NCBI RefSeq assembly: GCF_000766145.1
Contig: NZ_JNFB01000044.1
Location: 114,267-178,266 of the forward strand
Length of the DNA stretch: 64,000 nucleotides
Direction of reading: 5' to 3'
DNA from: Paenilisteria newyorkensis
GTDB lineage: Bacteria; Bacillota; Bacilli; Lactobacillales; Listeriaceae
Below, piece by piece: positions 50,868-60,252 of this stretch. The position numbers and the translations under genes were made by a program. How positions within the stretch are numbered: the first letter of the stretch is position 1; each line of letters starts with the position of its first letter. The notes beneath the pieces were generated by a model. The model searched no databases and was not told the origin of the DNA. It saw only the letters and a program-made list of their open reading frames with translations.

Positions 50868-51452
50868 TTACGCGGTATTTTTTGGTCTTCACTATTCTGA
50901 AAACGTTTGGCACGCTCTTTCTCTTCTTCCAATTTATCTTTTACAAATCGGAAAAATGCCTCTGAATCCTGTGTCGCTAAATATTGTATGTATTGCGCGC
51001 GTTCATCTACTCGTATGATTAATGGTGGGAAGTCATTTTCAAGTAGTGCATAATTCATGAGCATTCGGCCGGTTCTGCCATTTCCATCGCTAAATGGATG
51101 AACGCGTTCAAAGTCAATATGACTCTCCGCAACGGCTCGCAATTTCTCATCTAGCGAGTCCTGCTCTAGCCTATAATTAAGATTATACACCCATTGTTGC
51201 ATTAGGATGGGGGTTTCTGTTGGACTGGCTGTTTGAAAATCAGCGCCTAAAATAGCGTTCTCACCAGTTTTGAATTCGCCTCTATCGTATTGTAGTTTGT
51301 CGGCAAGATTGGCGTGAATCTCTTTCACCAGTGCTATACTGATTGGCATCTGTTCTTCCAAGCGAAATAGTATTTCCTTCTATCGCGCTAGAGTGATGGG
51401 CTAAGCGAACTAGCACATCCTGCAAATACTCCTTTGACAGCGTTCTATTCAT
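50846..51452 (-). pseudogene. fic-type AMP-transferase gene, frameshifted and internally deleted
   Basis: The intact 3' part encodes a Fic core with the full motif HPFSDGNGRTGR. The 5' part, in another frame, starts at ATG 51452 behind GGAGG and encodes LSKEYLQDVLVRLAHHSSAI followed by EGNT, the inhibitory-helix motif of class II Fic proteins. The frames part near 51361. Joining them leaves only about ten residues between the inhibitory motif and LVKEIHANL, whereas the family usually has about 50-60. Deletion plus frameshift is therefore the simplest reading. A TTG at 51361 could start the C-terminal part alone, giving a Fic protein without its inhibitor, but no clear ribosome binding site is present there. 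Confidence 0.75.
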
Positions 51453-51508
51453 GATTCGACTCACCCTCCTAACTCCCTTTATTATAACGGTTTATCCCTC
51501 CAATGTAA

Positions 51509-51536
51509 AAATCCCCACTCTCGCAAGCAGGGATTC
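51509..51536 (-). terminator. Weak terminator of the aminotransferase gene
   Basis: On the minus strand AATCCC pairs with GGGATT around a 15-base loop, followed by TTTT. Confidence 0.45.
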
Positions 51537-51546
51537 GTCTTCGTAT

Positions 51547-52758
51547 TTAATTCTCGCTATAAAATTTCAACGCGGCTTGTGCTGCTTCGCCTTTTGCGAT
51601 TTTGCCGCCGTGGAATGTGATCGAGGCTTCTAGCGCGTTCAGTGTATGCAGGACGTTCTCTTTGCGGCTGCTGAAGCCCATGTTTCCGATGCGCCAAATC
51701 TTGCCGGCAAGGGAACCGAATGAGCTCGCGATTTCGACGCCGTAATGGTGGAGTAGTGTCGCGCGAACAGCTTCTCCGTCAAGGCCTTCGGGGATATTCA
51801 CGCAGGTTACAGTCGGCATTTTGCTAGACATGTCGCCGAATAGCGTCAAGCCCATCGCGTTAAGACCTGTCATCATCGCTTTTTCGTGTTTGCGGTGACG
51901 GGCAAAACGGTTTTCTAGACCTTCTTCGTGAACGATTCGCAAACCTTCACGTAGCGCGTAAATCATCGATGTCATTTCGGTATGGTGATTGATATGTTTT
52001 GGTCCCCAGTATTGTTGAATTTGGCTAAGGTCTAGGTAGTTGCTCGAAATGAAGCGGTCATTTCGGACGTCTTTTGTTAGGCCAAGTTCGACTTGGTAAC
52101 GGGATGCGAGGATTTTCTCGACTTTTGCGTTGTAGGTTACGGGTGCCATTCCGGTTGGGACGCTGAGGCATTTCTGTGTTCCAGCAACCGCGATGTCTAC
52201 TCCCCACGCGTCGGTTTGGAAGTCAGCGCCGGTGAATGTTGCGACCGCATCAACCATGAATAGGACGTCGTTTTCCTTACAGAATAACCCGATTTCCTTC
52301 AAGTCTTGCATTTGGCCCGTGGATGTTTCGCCGTGAACCATGATCAGCATTTTTGGATTGTAGGCTTTGATTTCGTCAATAACCGTTTTCGGATCAAAAA
52401 TTGTGCCCCATTCTTGCTCGACGATTTTGACTTGCGCGCCTGCACGTTGCGCGAGTTCTGCCATTAAAAAGCCAAAACGGCCAAATGATGGTACGAGTAC
52501 TTTGTCGCCGGGTTCGATGATGCCACAAACGGCTGCTTCGAGTCCTGCGCGGGCTGTGCCATCAACGGCGAGCGCCCATTCGTTTTCTGTTTGGAATGGC
52601 ATTTTTAAAAGATTCGTTACGTCGTTCATCATCGCGAAAAATTCTGGATCGTATTGCCCTAAAATTGGCGTGCTCATTGCTCTTAATACGCGTGGTTCGG
52701 CCTCTACCGGGCCTGGAGTCATGATTGTTCGGATCGATGCTTGCAGTTCTTTTACCAT
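51547..52758 (-). CDS. pucG: (S)-ureidoglycine-glyoxylate aminotransferase
   Basis: 403 residues of the class V aminotransferase family. Text typical of PucG runs from MTPGPVEAEPRVLRAMSTPI and LGQYDPEFFAMMND through MVHGETSTGQ, FMVDAVATFTG and the PLP lysine in GTQKCLSVPTGMAP, to SSFGSLAGKIWRIGNMG. PucG transfers the amino group of ureidoglycine, the product of allantoate hydrolysis, to glyoxylate, giving glycine. It is divergent from the pucR regulator. ATG follows AAGGAGG. Confidence 0.92.
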   Translation of the reverse strand: MVKELQASIRTIMTPGPVEAEPRVLRAMSTPILGQYDPEFFAMMNDVTNLLKMPFQTENEWALAVDGTARAGLEAAVCGIIEPGDKVLVPSFGRFGFLMAELAQRAGAQVKIVEQEWGTIFDPKTVIDEIKAYNPKMLIMVHGETSTGQMQDLKEIGLFCKENDVLFMVDAVATFTGADFQTDAWGVDIAVAGTQKCLSVPTGMAPVTYNAKVEKILASRYQVELGLTKDVRNDRFISSNYLDLSQIQQYWGPKHINHHTEMTSMIYALREGLRIVHEEGLENRFARHRKHEKAMMTGLNAMGLTLFGDMSSKMPTVTCVNIPEGLDGEAVRATLLHHYGVEIASSFGSLAGKIWRIGNMGFSSRKENVLHTLNALEASITFHGGKIAKGEAAQAALKFYSEN

Positions 52759-53068
52759 ATTATGTTCCTCCTTCGTTATTAAAAAAGAGCGGTTGGTCGT
52801 TTATGTACATTTATTCACAACATTACTTGGGAATTCATCATACACTCTCCATTGACCGACCGCCACAATAGCTATGCTTATGCTTTTATTTTAAGATAAT
52901 TCTAAACGGGAAACATTAGCCAACTAGCACGAAAAGAGATGGTCGTTTTGTACATAGTAGACAATATTTTCTAACGACAAACAGAGCATTTCTATAGTAC
53001 AATTGAGAGGACTAAACTTTGGTGTGGCCCGATGCTTGTTCGTCCTGCCAATGGAAGGGGTTTTTACA
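52759..53068. promoter_or_regulatory. Divergent control region between pucG and pucR
   Basis: About 310 bases with two direct repeats of GGTCGTTT-TGTACAT (52795-52810 and 52941-52955) and an inverted pair GCGGTTGGTC/GACCGACCGC (52790-52799 and about 52854-52863). These are candidates for regulator sites. No ORF. Confidence 0.45.
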
Positions 53069-54688
53069 ATGACAACGATGTCTGAACTGCTACTAACGCC
53101 AAGGTTTTCTAATATTGAAGTGATAAATGCGGAGGCCGATTTGGAGAATATGGTCGATACGATTGAGATTTCGGAGACGCCTGATATTGTTGCTTATCTG
53201 CCCAAAAATACGTTTTTGCTCACGACTGCGATGGCTTTTCAGAATGATCCGGAAGCGCTTTGTAAATTGATTGAAGATTTGCATCGTTTGCCGGCTGCTG
53301 GGCTTGGGATTAAGTTGGGGCGTTTTATTGATAAATTGGATCCGATGGTGATCGAGACGGCGAACCGGTTGAAGTTTCCGATTTTGCGGATTCCACTTAC
53401 GGTGACGCTGGGCACGATTTCGCACCAGTTGTTGTCTTATATTTGGGATCATCAAACGGAGAAGTTCCATTATGCGATTGATATTCAGCAGAAATTTTCA
53501 AAAATGATGATTAAAGGCGCGTCGCTGCAGTCGCTGATTCAGAATTTGGGTGGGATTTTGAAGCGTCCGGTGGTGTTGATTAATCCGTTTTTGGAGGTTG
53601 TCGCGAGCACGCAGCATTTTAAACAGCCGAGTTATGCGACGACGCTGGATGATATTCACGAGAAACTGAAAAAGACGCCTGAGCTTTCGAGTGAAATGAC
53701 GTTTTTGCTGGAAGATGATACGCTGCTGATTTCGGTTTTCCCGGTGAAAGTGACGACGTACTATCCTTATTTTCTGGTGATTTTGAAGGCGGATCAGATT
53801 CCGTATCCGTTCTCGCAACTGGCGATTGAGCAGGCGAACACGATTATTTCGTTTACGATTTATAAGAATCAGAAATTGGCGGAAGGTAACCGAACATTGC
53901 GTGGGAAATTTTTCACGAAGTTGTTGCAAAAGGGTGAGGATGACGCGGAATATACGCGGAACTTGCTGGATTATGGGAAGGGTTACGGGTTGTTGCCGTC
54001 GGATTATTATCGGTGTTTGGTCGCGGGAATTGATGAGAGTTCGATGGCGCTGAAGAATTTGACGTTGCAGGAAGAGATTTATTCGCTGACGTATGAGTGG
54101 TTGGAGCGGGAATTGCATCGGAATTTTGAGAACGCGTTGATATTTCCGCACCCGACGGAGGATAAGTTTATTATTTTGTTGCAGCAGCATGAGGCGGAAT
54201 TGAAGGAGCGGTTGACTGCGATTCAGACGGCGCTTGATCGGTTGTTCCCGATTTCGATTTCGTTTGCGGCGGGCAATGAGGTGTATGAGACGGCTTCGAT
54301 TCATTATTCTTATATGGAGGCTGTGGATACGTATCGGCAAAGTGAGAAGGACCACTATCACTCGTTTGTGCATTTTTATGAGTCGAAGGGAATTATGGAG
54401 TTGATGCAGTTTATTCCAGTGGAGCAGATTCAGCATTTTTGTTTGTTCACATTGAAGACGCTGGCCTACCCACAAAATGAGATGCATCAGGAGTTGCGGC
54501 GGACGTTGCAGGTGTATTTGAGTTGTCAGTGCGAGATTACGGAGACGGCGAAACAGTTGTATATTCATCGGAATACGGTGAAGTATAGGATTGCGAAGTG
54601 TGCGGCGTTGCTCGATCATCCGATTACGCATGCGGATTTTTCGCTGAAGTTGCGGTTGGCGTTGTTGTTGTCGGATAAGAAGGGATAA
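53069..54688 (+). CDS. pucR: PucR family purine-catabolism regulator
   Basis: 539 residues from ATG 53069 (GGAAGGGG upstream; the longer frame has no site). The N-terminal PucR domain (LLLTPRFSNIEVINAEADLE, NTFLLTTAMAFQ) is followed by a central ligand region and a C-terminal HTH_30 domain (LSCQCEITETAKQLYIHRNT, then VKYRIAKCAALLDH). In Bacillus PucR activates the puc genes in response to allantoin or allantoate. Codon use is unusually rich in TTG, GCG and ATT compared with the housekeeping block, as in the permease gene. Confidence 0.9.
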   Translation: MTTMSELLLTPRFSNIEVINAEADLENMVDTIEISETPDIVAYLPKNTFLLTTAMAFQNDPEALCKLIEDLHRLPAAGLGIKLGRFIDKLDPMVIETANRLKFPILRIPLTVTLGTISHQLLSYIWDHQTEKFHYAIDIQQKFSKMMIKGASLQSLIQNLGGILKRPVVLINPFLEVVASTQHFKQPSYATTLDDIHEKLKKTPELSSEMTFLLEDDTLLISVFPVKVTTYYPYFLVILKADQIPYPFSQLAIEQANTIISFTIYKNQKLAEGNRTLRGKFFTKLLQKGEDDAEYTRNLLDYGKGYGLLPSDYYRCLVAGIDESSMALKNLTLQEEIYSLTYEWLERELHRNFENALIFPHPTEDKFIILLQQHEAELKERLTAIQTALDRLFPISISFAAGNEVYETASIHYSYMEAVDTYRQSEKDHYHSFVHFYESKGIMELMQFIPVEQIQHFCLFTLKTLAYPQNEMHQELRRTLQVYLSCQCEITETAKQLYIHRNTVKYRIAKCAALLDHPITHADFSLKLRLALLLSDKKG

Positions 54689-54975
54689 TTGATATTATAC
54701 AGAGCACAGGATTGGGCATTAAATAATTCCCCATTTCAGATATTTTTTCTGTATCAATCACTTTTTCCATAAAATGATTTTTTCGCACAGCGCGTATTTC
54801 TGCGCTAAGAAATAAATTAGTTAATATTCAGCAAGATCTCATTGCGTGATATCACATGCATACGTTTCTGGTGCGATATTTCCGATAATAAAAGTATCAT
54901 CGTTTACGTGTAACAGAGTACTCGCTCGGGCCATCCACAATTAATATAATCATAACTCACTCACAACTACAAAAA
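54689..54975. other. Intergenic region between pucR and the VWA protein
   Basis: About 290 AT-rich bases between two converging genes, with no ORF or repeat that I can support. It marks the border between the allantoin genes and the surface/polysaccharide genes. Confidence 0.5.
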
Positions 54976-55015
54976 AACCGATGGATTACATATTGAACAT
55001 ATGCTTTCTATCGGT
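54971..55015 (-). terminator. Terminator of the VWA protein gene
   Basis: On the minus strand ACCGAT pairs with ATCGGT and an inner GCATAT/ATATG helps, followed by seven T residues. Confidence 0.7.
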
Positions 55016-55029
55016 CTATTTGTAATTAC

Positions 55030-57219
55030 TTATTGATTTCGTCTCCTTAAAAATAATGCTGTACATACTACAAATCCAAGACCAACTAATACTGATAAGC
55101 CGTTGCTATCTCCGGTTCTCGGTAGTCTGCTCTCTGATTCCATGCTGATTTTTTCGTAGGCTCGCTCAATAGATGGAACTTTTTCTACCGAATTTCCCGT
55201 CACTTCAAAAACTGGCTTTGTTAATTTAACTGGTGGTATTGACTTTACGATTTTTTTTGGCGTTATCGTTTTCTCTAGATCTACTTTTTTAAGCACAGTT
55301 ACTTTGACTGTAACGACAGCACTTTCCCCAATGCTATTTATTACTTTATATGTTATTTTGTACATGCCTGGTTTATTTGTATTTACTCCGCTTTTTAAAA
55401 TTTCTATTTTGTCGGTGATATCTCCATCTTTTGCATCCCTCGCGCTAACTTCTGCCATTGGATCGAATGCGTCTCCTACGTAAATTGTATGATCTATCGC
55501 TTCAATGACTGGTTTACTTAGAACTGTTACTTGGATGGTTTTCGTCGTGCTTTCTCCTACGCTATTTGTTACTTTATACGTCACATCATATACGCCCGGT
55601 TTCGTGTTGTCCACATCATTTTTGATAATTTCAATATCACCAGTAATGTCTCCATCAGATGCATCGTTTGCTCGGACGTCTTTTCTAGCATCGTACGCAT
55701 CTCCCACATAAATTTTCTTATCTACCGCTGTAATCGTCGGCCTGCTGGTCACGGTAATCTTAATTGTCTTTGTGGCAATTCTTGCAGTTACGCTTGGCGT
55801 GAAATCTAATTTTTCTAAAGTTTTTAACAAAGTACCTCTGTACGTAATTTCGCCTGAATCTATGAGTGAGATAGCTTTATTATTGTTAGCAGGAAGTTCT
55901 CCCATTACGTCATAAGTCACATGATATACACCTGGTTTACTCGTGTCTACATCATTTGCTATTACCTTAATTTCCGACGTTAAATTGTTAAAATTTGTGT
56001 CTGTAGCTATTGGCTTCACCGTTTGAATTGGATCAAAAAAGGCACCCTCTGAAAGCGTCATACCTTGTGCTGTAATACTAGGTGTACTACTTACTGGAAT
56101 TTTTCCAGTAACATCAAAAGTGACTGTGTAATCCCCTTCTGGCAAAGCATCTAAATTCCACGTTAAATTTTGGTTGGCGAATGTTGGTTCTTGGTATGGC
56201 GATGGGATAGCTACTATTTCCCCAGCGCTATTCTTTACTTTCGCGCTACTAGTAACATATGTTTGCCCCACACTTACTTTTTCTGAGATACTCAATTGGT
56301 CATTCAGGTTTGTTTGAATAATGTCTTTCACTGCGGACGAAAACTCTCCAATGGAATTATCGTCACTATTCATATTGAAAAAAAACTCATTTCGGGAAAC
56401 AAAATTCGGTACATTCGTGTTGATATAATTGTTGTAATTGTTGTATAGACTTGTACCCCATTCACTTTCTAGCGAAGCTTTATTCTGCCATAATCCAAAA
56501 GAAGATAAGTACCCTGCAGATGTAATATTACTTAGTGCTGCGTTAATACCTGTTGTTGGACCTAGAAGCTGTGCCATCGATATACTCGGTGTCAATGCTT
56601 CTCCTTTTATGTCACCATTCGGAAATCCGTCGGTCACAACAAGAAATAGCGTTTCACGTTCCGCTTCTTTAACTTGATTATTCGTTTGGTAATCTTCTAA
56701 TGCTTCTTGAATCCCATAAGCTGTAGGCGTCCCATTACCATACAATTGCTTCGACGTTACATTATCAATCGTTGCTTTTGTATCCGTAAGCGAATGCGTC
56801 ATTTCATTTTTATAGATAACATTAAAAAACTCATTATACTGCCCTTCGTTTTGCGCTTCCAAAATTGTTTTGGGGTCGCTATATAGTGGTAATCCTGTAT
56901 CGCTACTCTTGATTGATGTGTAGCCAATGAACTGCGAGCGGTCAATCACTGGGCTCATTAAATCGATGGCTTCTTTTAACTTACTCGCCACGTTAGGGTA
57001 AGTATCGCGGAAACTTCCCGATAAATCTTGCACAATGACTAAATCCAATTTCTTTTCTCGAGGTGCTTTTTTTATCGGAACGCTAATCGTGTTCACTGAT
57101 GTATCTTCTATAATGCTTGTATTCACTACCGCATGTGTAGACGTTACAGCTTTGGATATATTTGGAACGCTTCCCATAAGTAAAACTAAGATGATTAGTA
57201 TTCTAGCTATTTTTTTCAT
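55030..57219 (-). CDS. LPXTG-anchored surface protein with VWA and DUF5011 Ig-like domains
   Basis: 729 residues: signal peptide (1 to ~24), a von Willebrand factor A domain (about 55-310) with the MIDAS-like DLSGS (in LDLVIVQDLSGS) and a second acidic loop (VVTDGFPNGD), two beta-rich regions, two DUF5011 Ig-like repeats (about 500-650, each with KIYVGDAYDARKDV- or TIYVGDAFDPMAEV-like text), and the sorting signal LPRTG with hydrophobic helix and RRRNQ tail. Resembles pilus-tip or adhesion proteins. AAAGGAGG precedes the ATG. Lies just downstream of the polysaccharide genes but is probably separate. Confidence 0.9.
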   Translation of the reverse strand: MKKIARILIILVLLMGSVPNISKAVTSTHAVVNTSIIEDTSVNTISVPIKKAPREKKLDLVIVQDLSGSFRDTYPNVASKLKEAIDLMSPVIDRSQFIGYTSIKSSDTGLPLYSDPKTILEAQNEGQYNEFFNVIYKNEMTHSLTDTKATIDNVTSKQLYGNGTPTAYGIQEALEDYQTNNQVKEAERETLFLVVTDGFPNGDIKGEALTPSISMAQLLGPTTGINAALSNITSAGYLSSFGLWQNKASLESEWGTSLYNNYNNYINTNVPNFVSRNEFFFNMNSDDNSIGEFSSAVKDIIQTNLNDQLSISEKVSVGQTYVTSSAKVKNSAGEIVAIPSPYQEPTFANQNLTWNLDALPEGDYTVTFDVTGKIPVSSTPSITAQGMTLSEGAFFDPIQTVKPIATDTNFNNLTSEIKVIANDVDTSKPGVYHVTYDVMGELPANNNKAISLIDSGEITYRGTLLKTLEKLDFTPSVTARIATKTIKITVTSRPTITAVDKKIYVGDAYDARKDVRANDASDGDITGDIEIIKNDVDNTKPGVYDVTYKVTNSVGESTTKTIQVTVLSKPVIEAIDHTIYVGDAFDPMAEVSARDAKDGDITDKIEILKSGVNTNKPGMYKITYKVINSIGESAVVTVKVTVLKKVDLEKTITPKKIVKSIPPVKLTKPVFEVTGNSVEKVPSIERAYEKISMESESRLPRTGDSNGLSVLVGLGFVVCTALFLRRRNQ

Positions 57220-57337
57220 ACTTCTCCTCCTTTTTACTATCTATCTATATAAAAACCTGATAACCTTCCAAAGTCACAGATTTAACTTTCTTTGTATGTA
57301 AGACCATCTGTATAAGCACGGCCCTGACCAGAAATAT

Positions 57338-58462
57338 TCACTTGCAGATTTGCCCTAACACCTGACAAACAAGTGCTATTTGAGTATGCGTCATTTGTGT
57401 TCCAGATGGTAAACAAATCCCTTTCTGAAATAGTATATCGGCATTGCTTCCTTCTTTATTTTCGCTATAATACGTGGCGTCTTGAAATAGTTCTTGTGTG
57501 TGCATCGGCTTCCATAAGCGCCTGCTTTCGATACCTTTTTCCGCCAATTTTTCTATTATTTTTTCTGGTAAAATATCCTCTAATAAAACTGTGGTTAACC
57601 AGCGATTATTGAATGTTTCCTGCCACTCTGATAAGAAAGTGAGTGCTGCATTGTTTTTAAATGTGGTTTCATATGCATCAAATATCGCTCGCTTCTTCGC
57701 TATTCGCTCGTCTAAAACATCTAGTTGCGCGATACCAATTCCAGCTAATACATTGCTTAAGCGATAATTGAAACCGACTTCGCTATGGGAATAGTACGGT
57801 GCAGCCTCTTTTGCTTGTGAAGCCAGATAACGCGCTTTTTCAATCTGTTTAGCATCGTTTGACACGAGAGCTCCACCACCAGACGTTGTGATGATTTTAT
57901 TGCCATTAAAAGAGTAGATGCCAAATGTTCCAATCGTTCCTAGTTGGCGCCCTTTATACGTGGAGCCTAAGGATTCTGCAGCATCCTCAATCACCGGGAT
58001 GCTATAACGATTCGCAAGTGCCATAATCTCGTCCATTTTGCAGCTTTGGCCATAGAGGTGTACGACGATAATCGCTTTTGGAAGTTTATTTTTAGCTGCT
58101 GCGTCTTTTAATGCTTTGGCTAACGCGATTGGGCTCATCCCCCACGTATCCATTTCAGAATCAATGAAGACCGGTTTCGCACCAAGGTATAGCGCTGGAT
58201 TAATGCTCGCGATGAACGTGAATGTGGAGCAGAAAACCGTATCGCCGTTTTGTACGTTTAAAAGGGTGAGCGCTAAGTGAATCGCACTCGTTCCAGAATT
58301 TGTCACGGCAACATCTTTCGCGCCAGTATATGTCGCTAAATTTGCTTCAAATTGATCAACATTCGGTCCAAGTGGTGCAATCCAATTCGTATCGAAAGCT
58401 TGCTGAATGTATTTTTGTTCGTTTCCACTCATATGGGGGACTGCTAAGGGGATTTGATTCAT
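57338..58462 (-). CDS. DegT/DnrJ/EryC1-type sugar aminotransferase
   Basis: 374 residues: PLAVPHMSGNEQKYIQQAFD at the start, AVTNSGTSAIHLAL, EDAAESLGSTYKGRQLGTIG, and the PLP lysine in SFNGNKIITTSGGGAL. Such enzymes make 4-amino sugars on nucleotide sugars for polysaccharides. The close relation to PglE/EpsN-like enzymes and the neighbouring PglC-like transferase suggest a bacillosamine-type first sugar, but the acetyltransferase and dehydratase are not in the window. Last gene of the cluster as seen; AAAGGAAAG precedes the ATG. Confidence 0.92.
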   Translation of the reverse strand: MNQIPLAVPHMSGNEQKYIQQAFDTNWIAPLGPNVDQFEANLATYTGAKDVAVTNSGTSAIHLALTLLNVQNGDTVFCSTFTFIASINPALYLGAKPVFIDSEMDTWGMSPIALAKALKDAAAKNKLPKAIIVVHLYGQSCKMDEIMALANRYSIPVIEDAAESLGSTYKGRQLGTIGTFGIYSFNGNKIITTSGGGALVSNDAKQIEKARYLASQAKEAAPYYSHSEVGFNYRLSNVLAGIGIAQLDVLDERIAKKRAIFDAYETTFKNNAALTFLSEWQETFNNRWLTTVLLEDILPEKIIEKLAEKGIESRRLWKPMHTQELFQDATYYSENKEGSNADILFQKGICLPSGTQMTHTQIALVCQVLGQICK

Positions 58463-58480
58463 CTCTACTTTCCTTTCATT

Positions 58481-59074
58481 TTAAGGCGTCAATCCTGTGA
58501 ACTTAGACATTGTTGCTTGGCTCTCCTGTGAGATACCGTCTCGTTGTACTACTTTGTAAATCGTTAATATCGCTATTTTCAAATCGAGCAAAAGCGATTG
58601 GTGGTATACGTAATGGCAATCAAAGATAAATTTTTCTTCCCAACTAAGGCTATTTCTTCCCTTGACTTGTGCCAAACCAGTAATACCTGGTAAAACGGTC
58701 AGACGCTTTCTTTGCTCCTCTGTATACAGTGCATTGTATTCTAAGAGTAGCGGCCTCGGTCCGATAAAGCTCATCTCACCTTTTAAAATATTAAGCAATT
58801 GCGGTAACTCATCGATACTTAGTTTGCGAATTAAGCTACCGTACTTCGTCAAACGCTCTGCATCTGGAAGTAGTTGCCCATCTCTATCATATTGCGTACG
58901 CATCGATTTCAATTTATAAATTGTAAAGGGATATCCTTCTTTCCCTGCGCGTTGACTAATATAGAATGGCTTTTCTTTATATAAAACGTAAAAAATAGTA
59001 CCACCTATCAAAATAATCGGGCCTGTAAGAATGAGTAATACAGTAGCAAAATAAATATCAATCCAACGTTTCAA
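58481..59074 (-). CDS. Initiating sugar-phosphate transferase (PglC/EpsL-like)
   Basis: 197 residues from TTG 59074, eight bases after GAGGAG; a GTG three codons upstream lies too close to that site. One N-terminal membrane helix or re-entrant hairpin, then the small polyisoprenyl-phosphate sugar-1-phosphate transferase core (YKLKSMR, LSIDELPQLLNILKGEMSFI, GPRPLL, PGITGLAQVKGRNSLSWEE). It loads the first sugar phosphate onto undecaprenyl phosphate to begin the repeat unit. Confidence 0.92.
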   Translation of the reverse strand: MKRWIDIYFATVLLILTGPIILIGGTIFYVLYKEKPFYISQRAGKEGYPFTIYKLKSMRTQYDRDGQLLPDAERLTKYGSLIRKLSIDELPQLLNILKGEMSFIGPRPLLLEYNALYTEEQRKRLTVLPGITGLAQVKGRNSLSWEEKFIFDCHYVYHQSLLLDLKIAILTIYKVVQRDGISQESQATMSKFTGLTP

Positions 59075-60251
59075 CTGGAACACTCCTCGTATTCATAATA
59101 ACTCGCCAAATACGATTGGCGATTCGATCTATGTCATATTTTTCTGCTAACTTTTTTGATGCTTGATGTGCCTGCTCCCAACTGCGCTGATCCGCGGCTA
59201 AACTCACCACATACGTACAGTATGCATCCACTTCTTCATGAGAAAACCCTTTGCCCGCTCCACACTCTTCTAAAGCTTGCTTTTGCCACCCTTGATAATT
59301 CAGCACCACTGGTAACCCACATGCTAAAAAATCAAAAAATTTATTCGCGCTGTTGTCCCATAAAATTCGCTCATTTTTGACGAGCATCGTTCCCATTTGG
59401 CATCGAGAAACAACTTGAAGCGTCTCTTGCTTTGATTTAGCATCTAAAATTCGAATATTGGTGAGCTGCTTTTCTTTAATCTGCGCTTGCATTTTTTGTT
59501 TTTCAGAACCTTCGCCAATGAGCAAAAAATGAATTGAATCATTGTATTGCAATTCTTCTGCGCAGGCTATTAAATAATCTACACCATTCACAAGTCCCAT
59601 CGTTCCGGGATGCACAACAACAAATTTATCTTTCATCCAATTCTTTAACAGCACATCTTCTAATTCCTTTTCATTGCTTTCTTGCACAAGTTTTTGATTC
59701 GCAAAATTTTCGGCGATTGTCACTTTACTTGCTGAAATGTTTTTTTGTAGCAAATTCTGTTTCATACCTTCTGATAGAACAACAATGTGCGCTGCGCTTT
59801 TATAAATTCTCATTTCTAGCCATTTAAGCAATCGAATCATTCCTCTATTTTGAATAAATCCTAGTTTAACAGGCACATCTGGCCATACATCCCTCACTTC
59901 AAAAATAAATGGTTTTCGCTTGCACTTGCTTAGAATTAGGCCAACTAATCCTACTGTCAATGGGGTTGATGTCGCATAAATTTTGTCGATATTCTTTTCA
60001 CGCATTCCTAAGATGATGCTCCATAAGAAAAAATGAATGAACGCTAGTATTCGCCTCATTTTTTTCATTTTTTGATGATATGTCGTATGCGTCGACTTCA
60101 CGACAAGACCACCTTTTGTCACGTGTGAATCACCCTGACCACTTATCATCACTACCTTGGCCCCATTCTCTATGAAACGTTTGGATAGCTCATAAGATCT
60201 GGTGGCACCTTTATTTTCTTCATAGTGTTGATGAATATAAAGTAATTTCAT
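59058..60251 (-). CDS. Glycosyltransferase family 4
   Basis: 397 residues from ATG 60251 (AAAGGA upstream). GT-B fold: LYIHQHYEENKGATRSYELS at the start as in WbpY/WcaI-type enzymes, VVHPGTMGLVNGVDYLIAC, LLIGEGSEKQKM, and ANKFFDFLACGLPVVL. It adds a sugar to the lipid-linked repeat unit; the donor cannot be read. Its end overlaps the initiating transferase by about 17 bases. Confidence 0.9.
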   Translation of the reverse strand: MKLLYIHQHYEENKGATRSYELSKRFIENGAKVVMISGQGDSHVTKGGLVVKSTHTTYHQKMKKMRRILAFIHFFLWSIILGMREKNIDKIYATSTPLTVGLVGLILSKCKRKPFIFEVRDVWPDVPVKLGFIQNRGMIRLLKWLEMRIYKSAAHIVVLSEGMKQNLLQKNISASKVTIAENFANQKLVQESNEKELEDVLLKNWMKDKFVVVHPGTMGLVNGVDYLIACAEELQYNDSIHFLLIGEGSEKQKMQAQIKEKQLTNIRILDAKSKQETLQVVSRCQMGTMLVKNERILWDNSANKFFDFLACGLPVVLNYQGWQKQALEECGAGKGFSHEEVDAYCTYVVSLAADQRSWEQAHQASKKLAEKYDIDRIANRIWRVIMNTRSVPVETLD

Positions 60252-60252
60252 G

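Noticed and set aside
53498..54631. A 377-codon leftward ORF opposite pucR
   Set aside because: Composition is almost only Arg, Leu, Ile, Gln, His and Asn, with no domain; it mirrors the codon bias of pucR, whose protein is clearly conserved.
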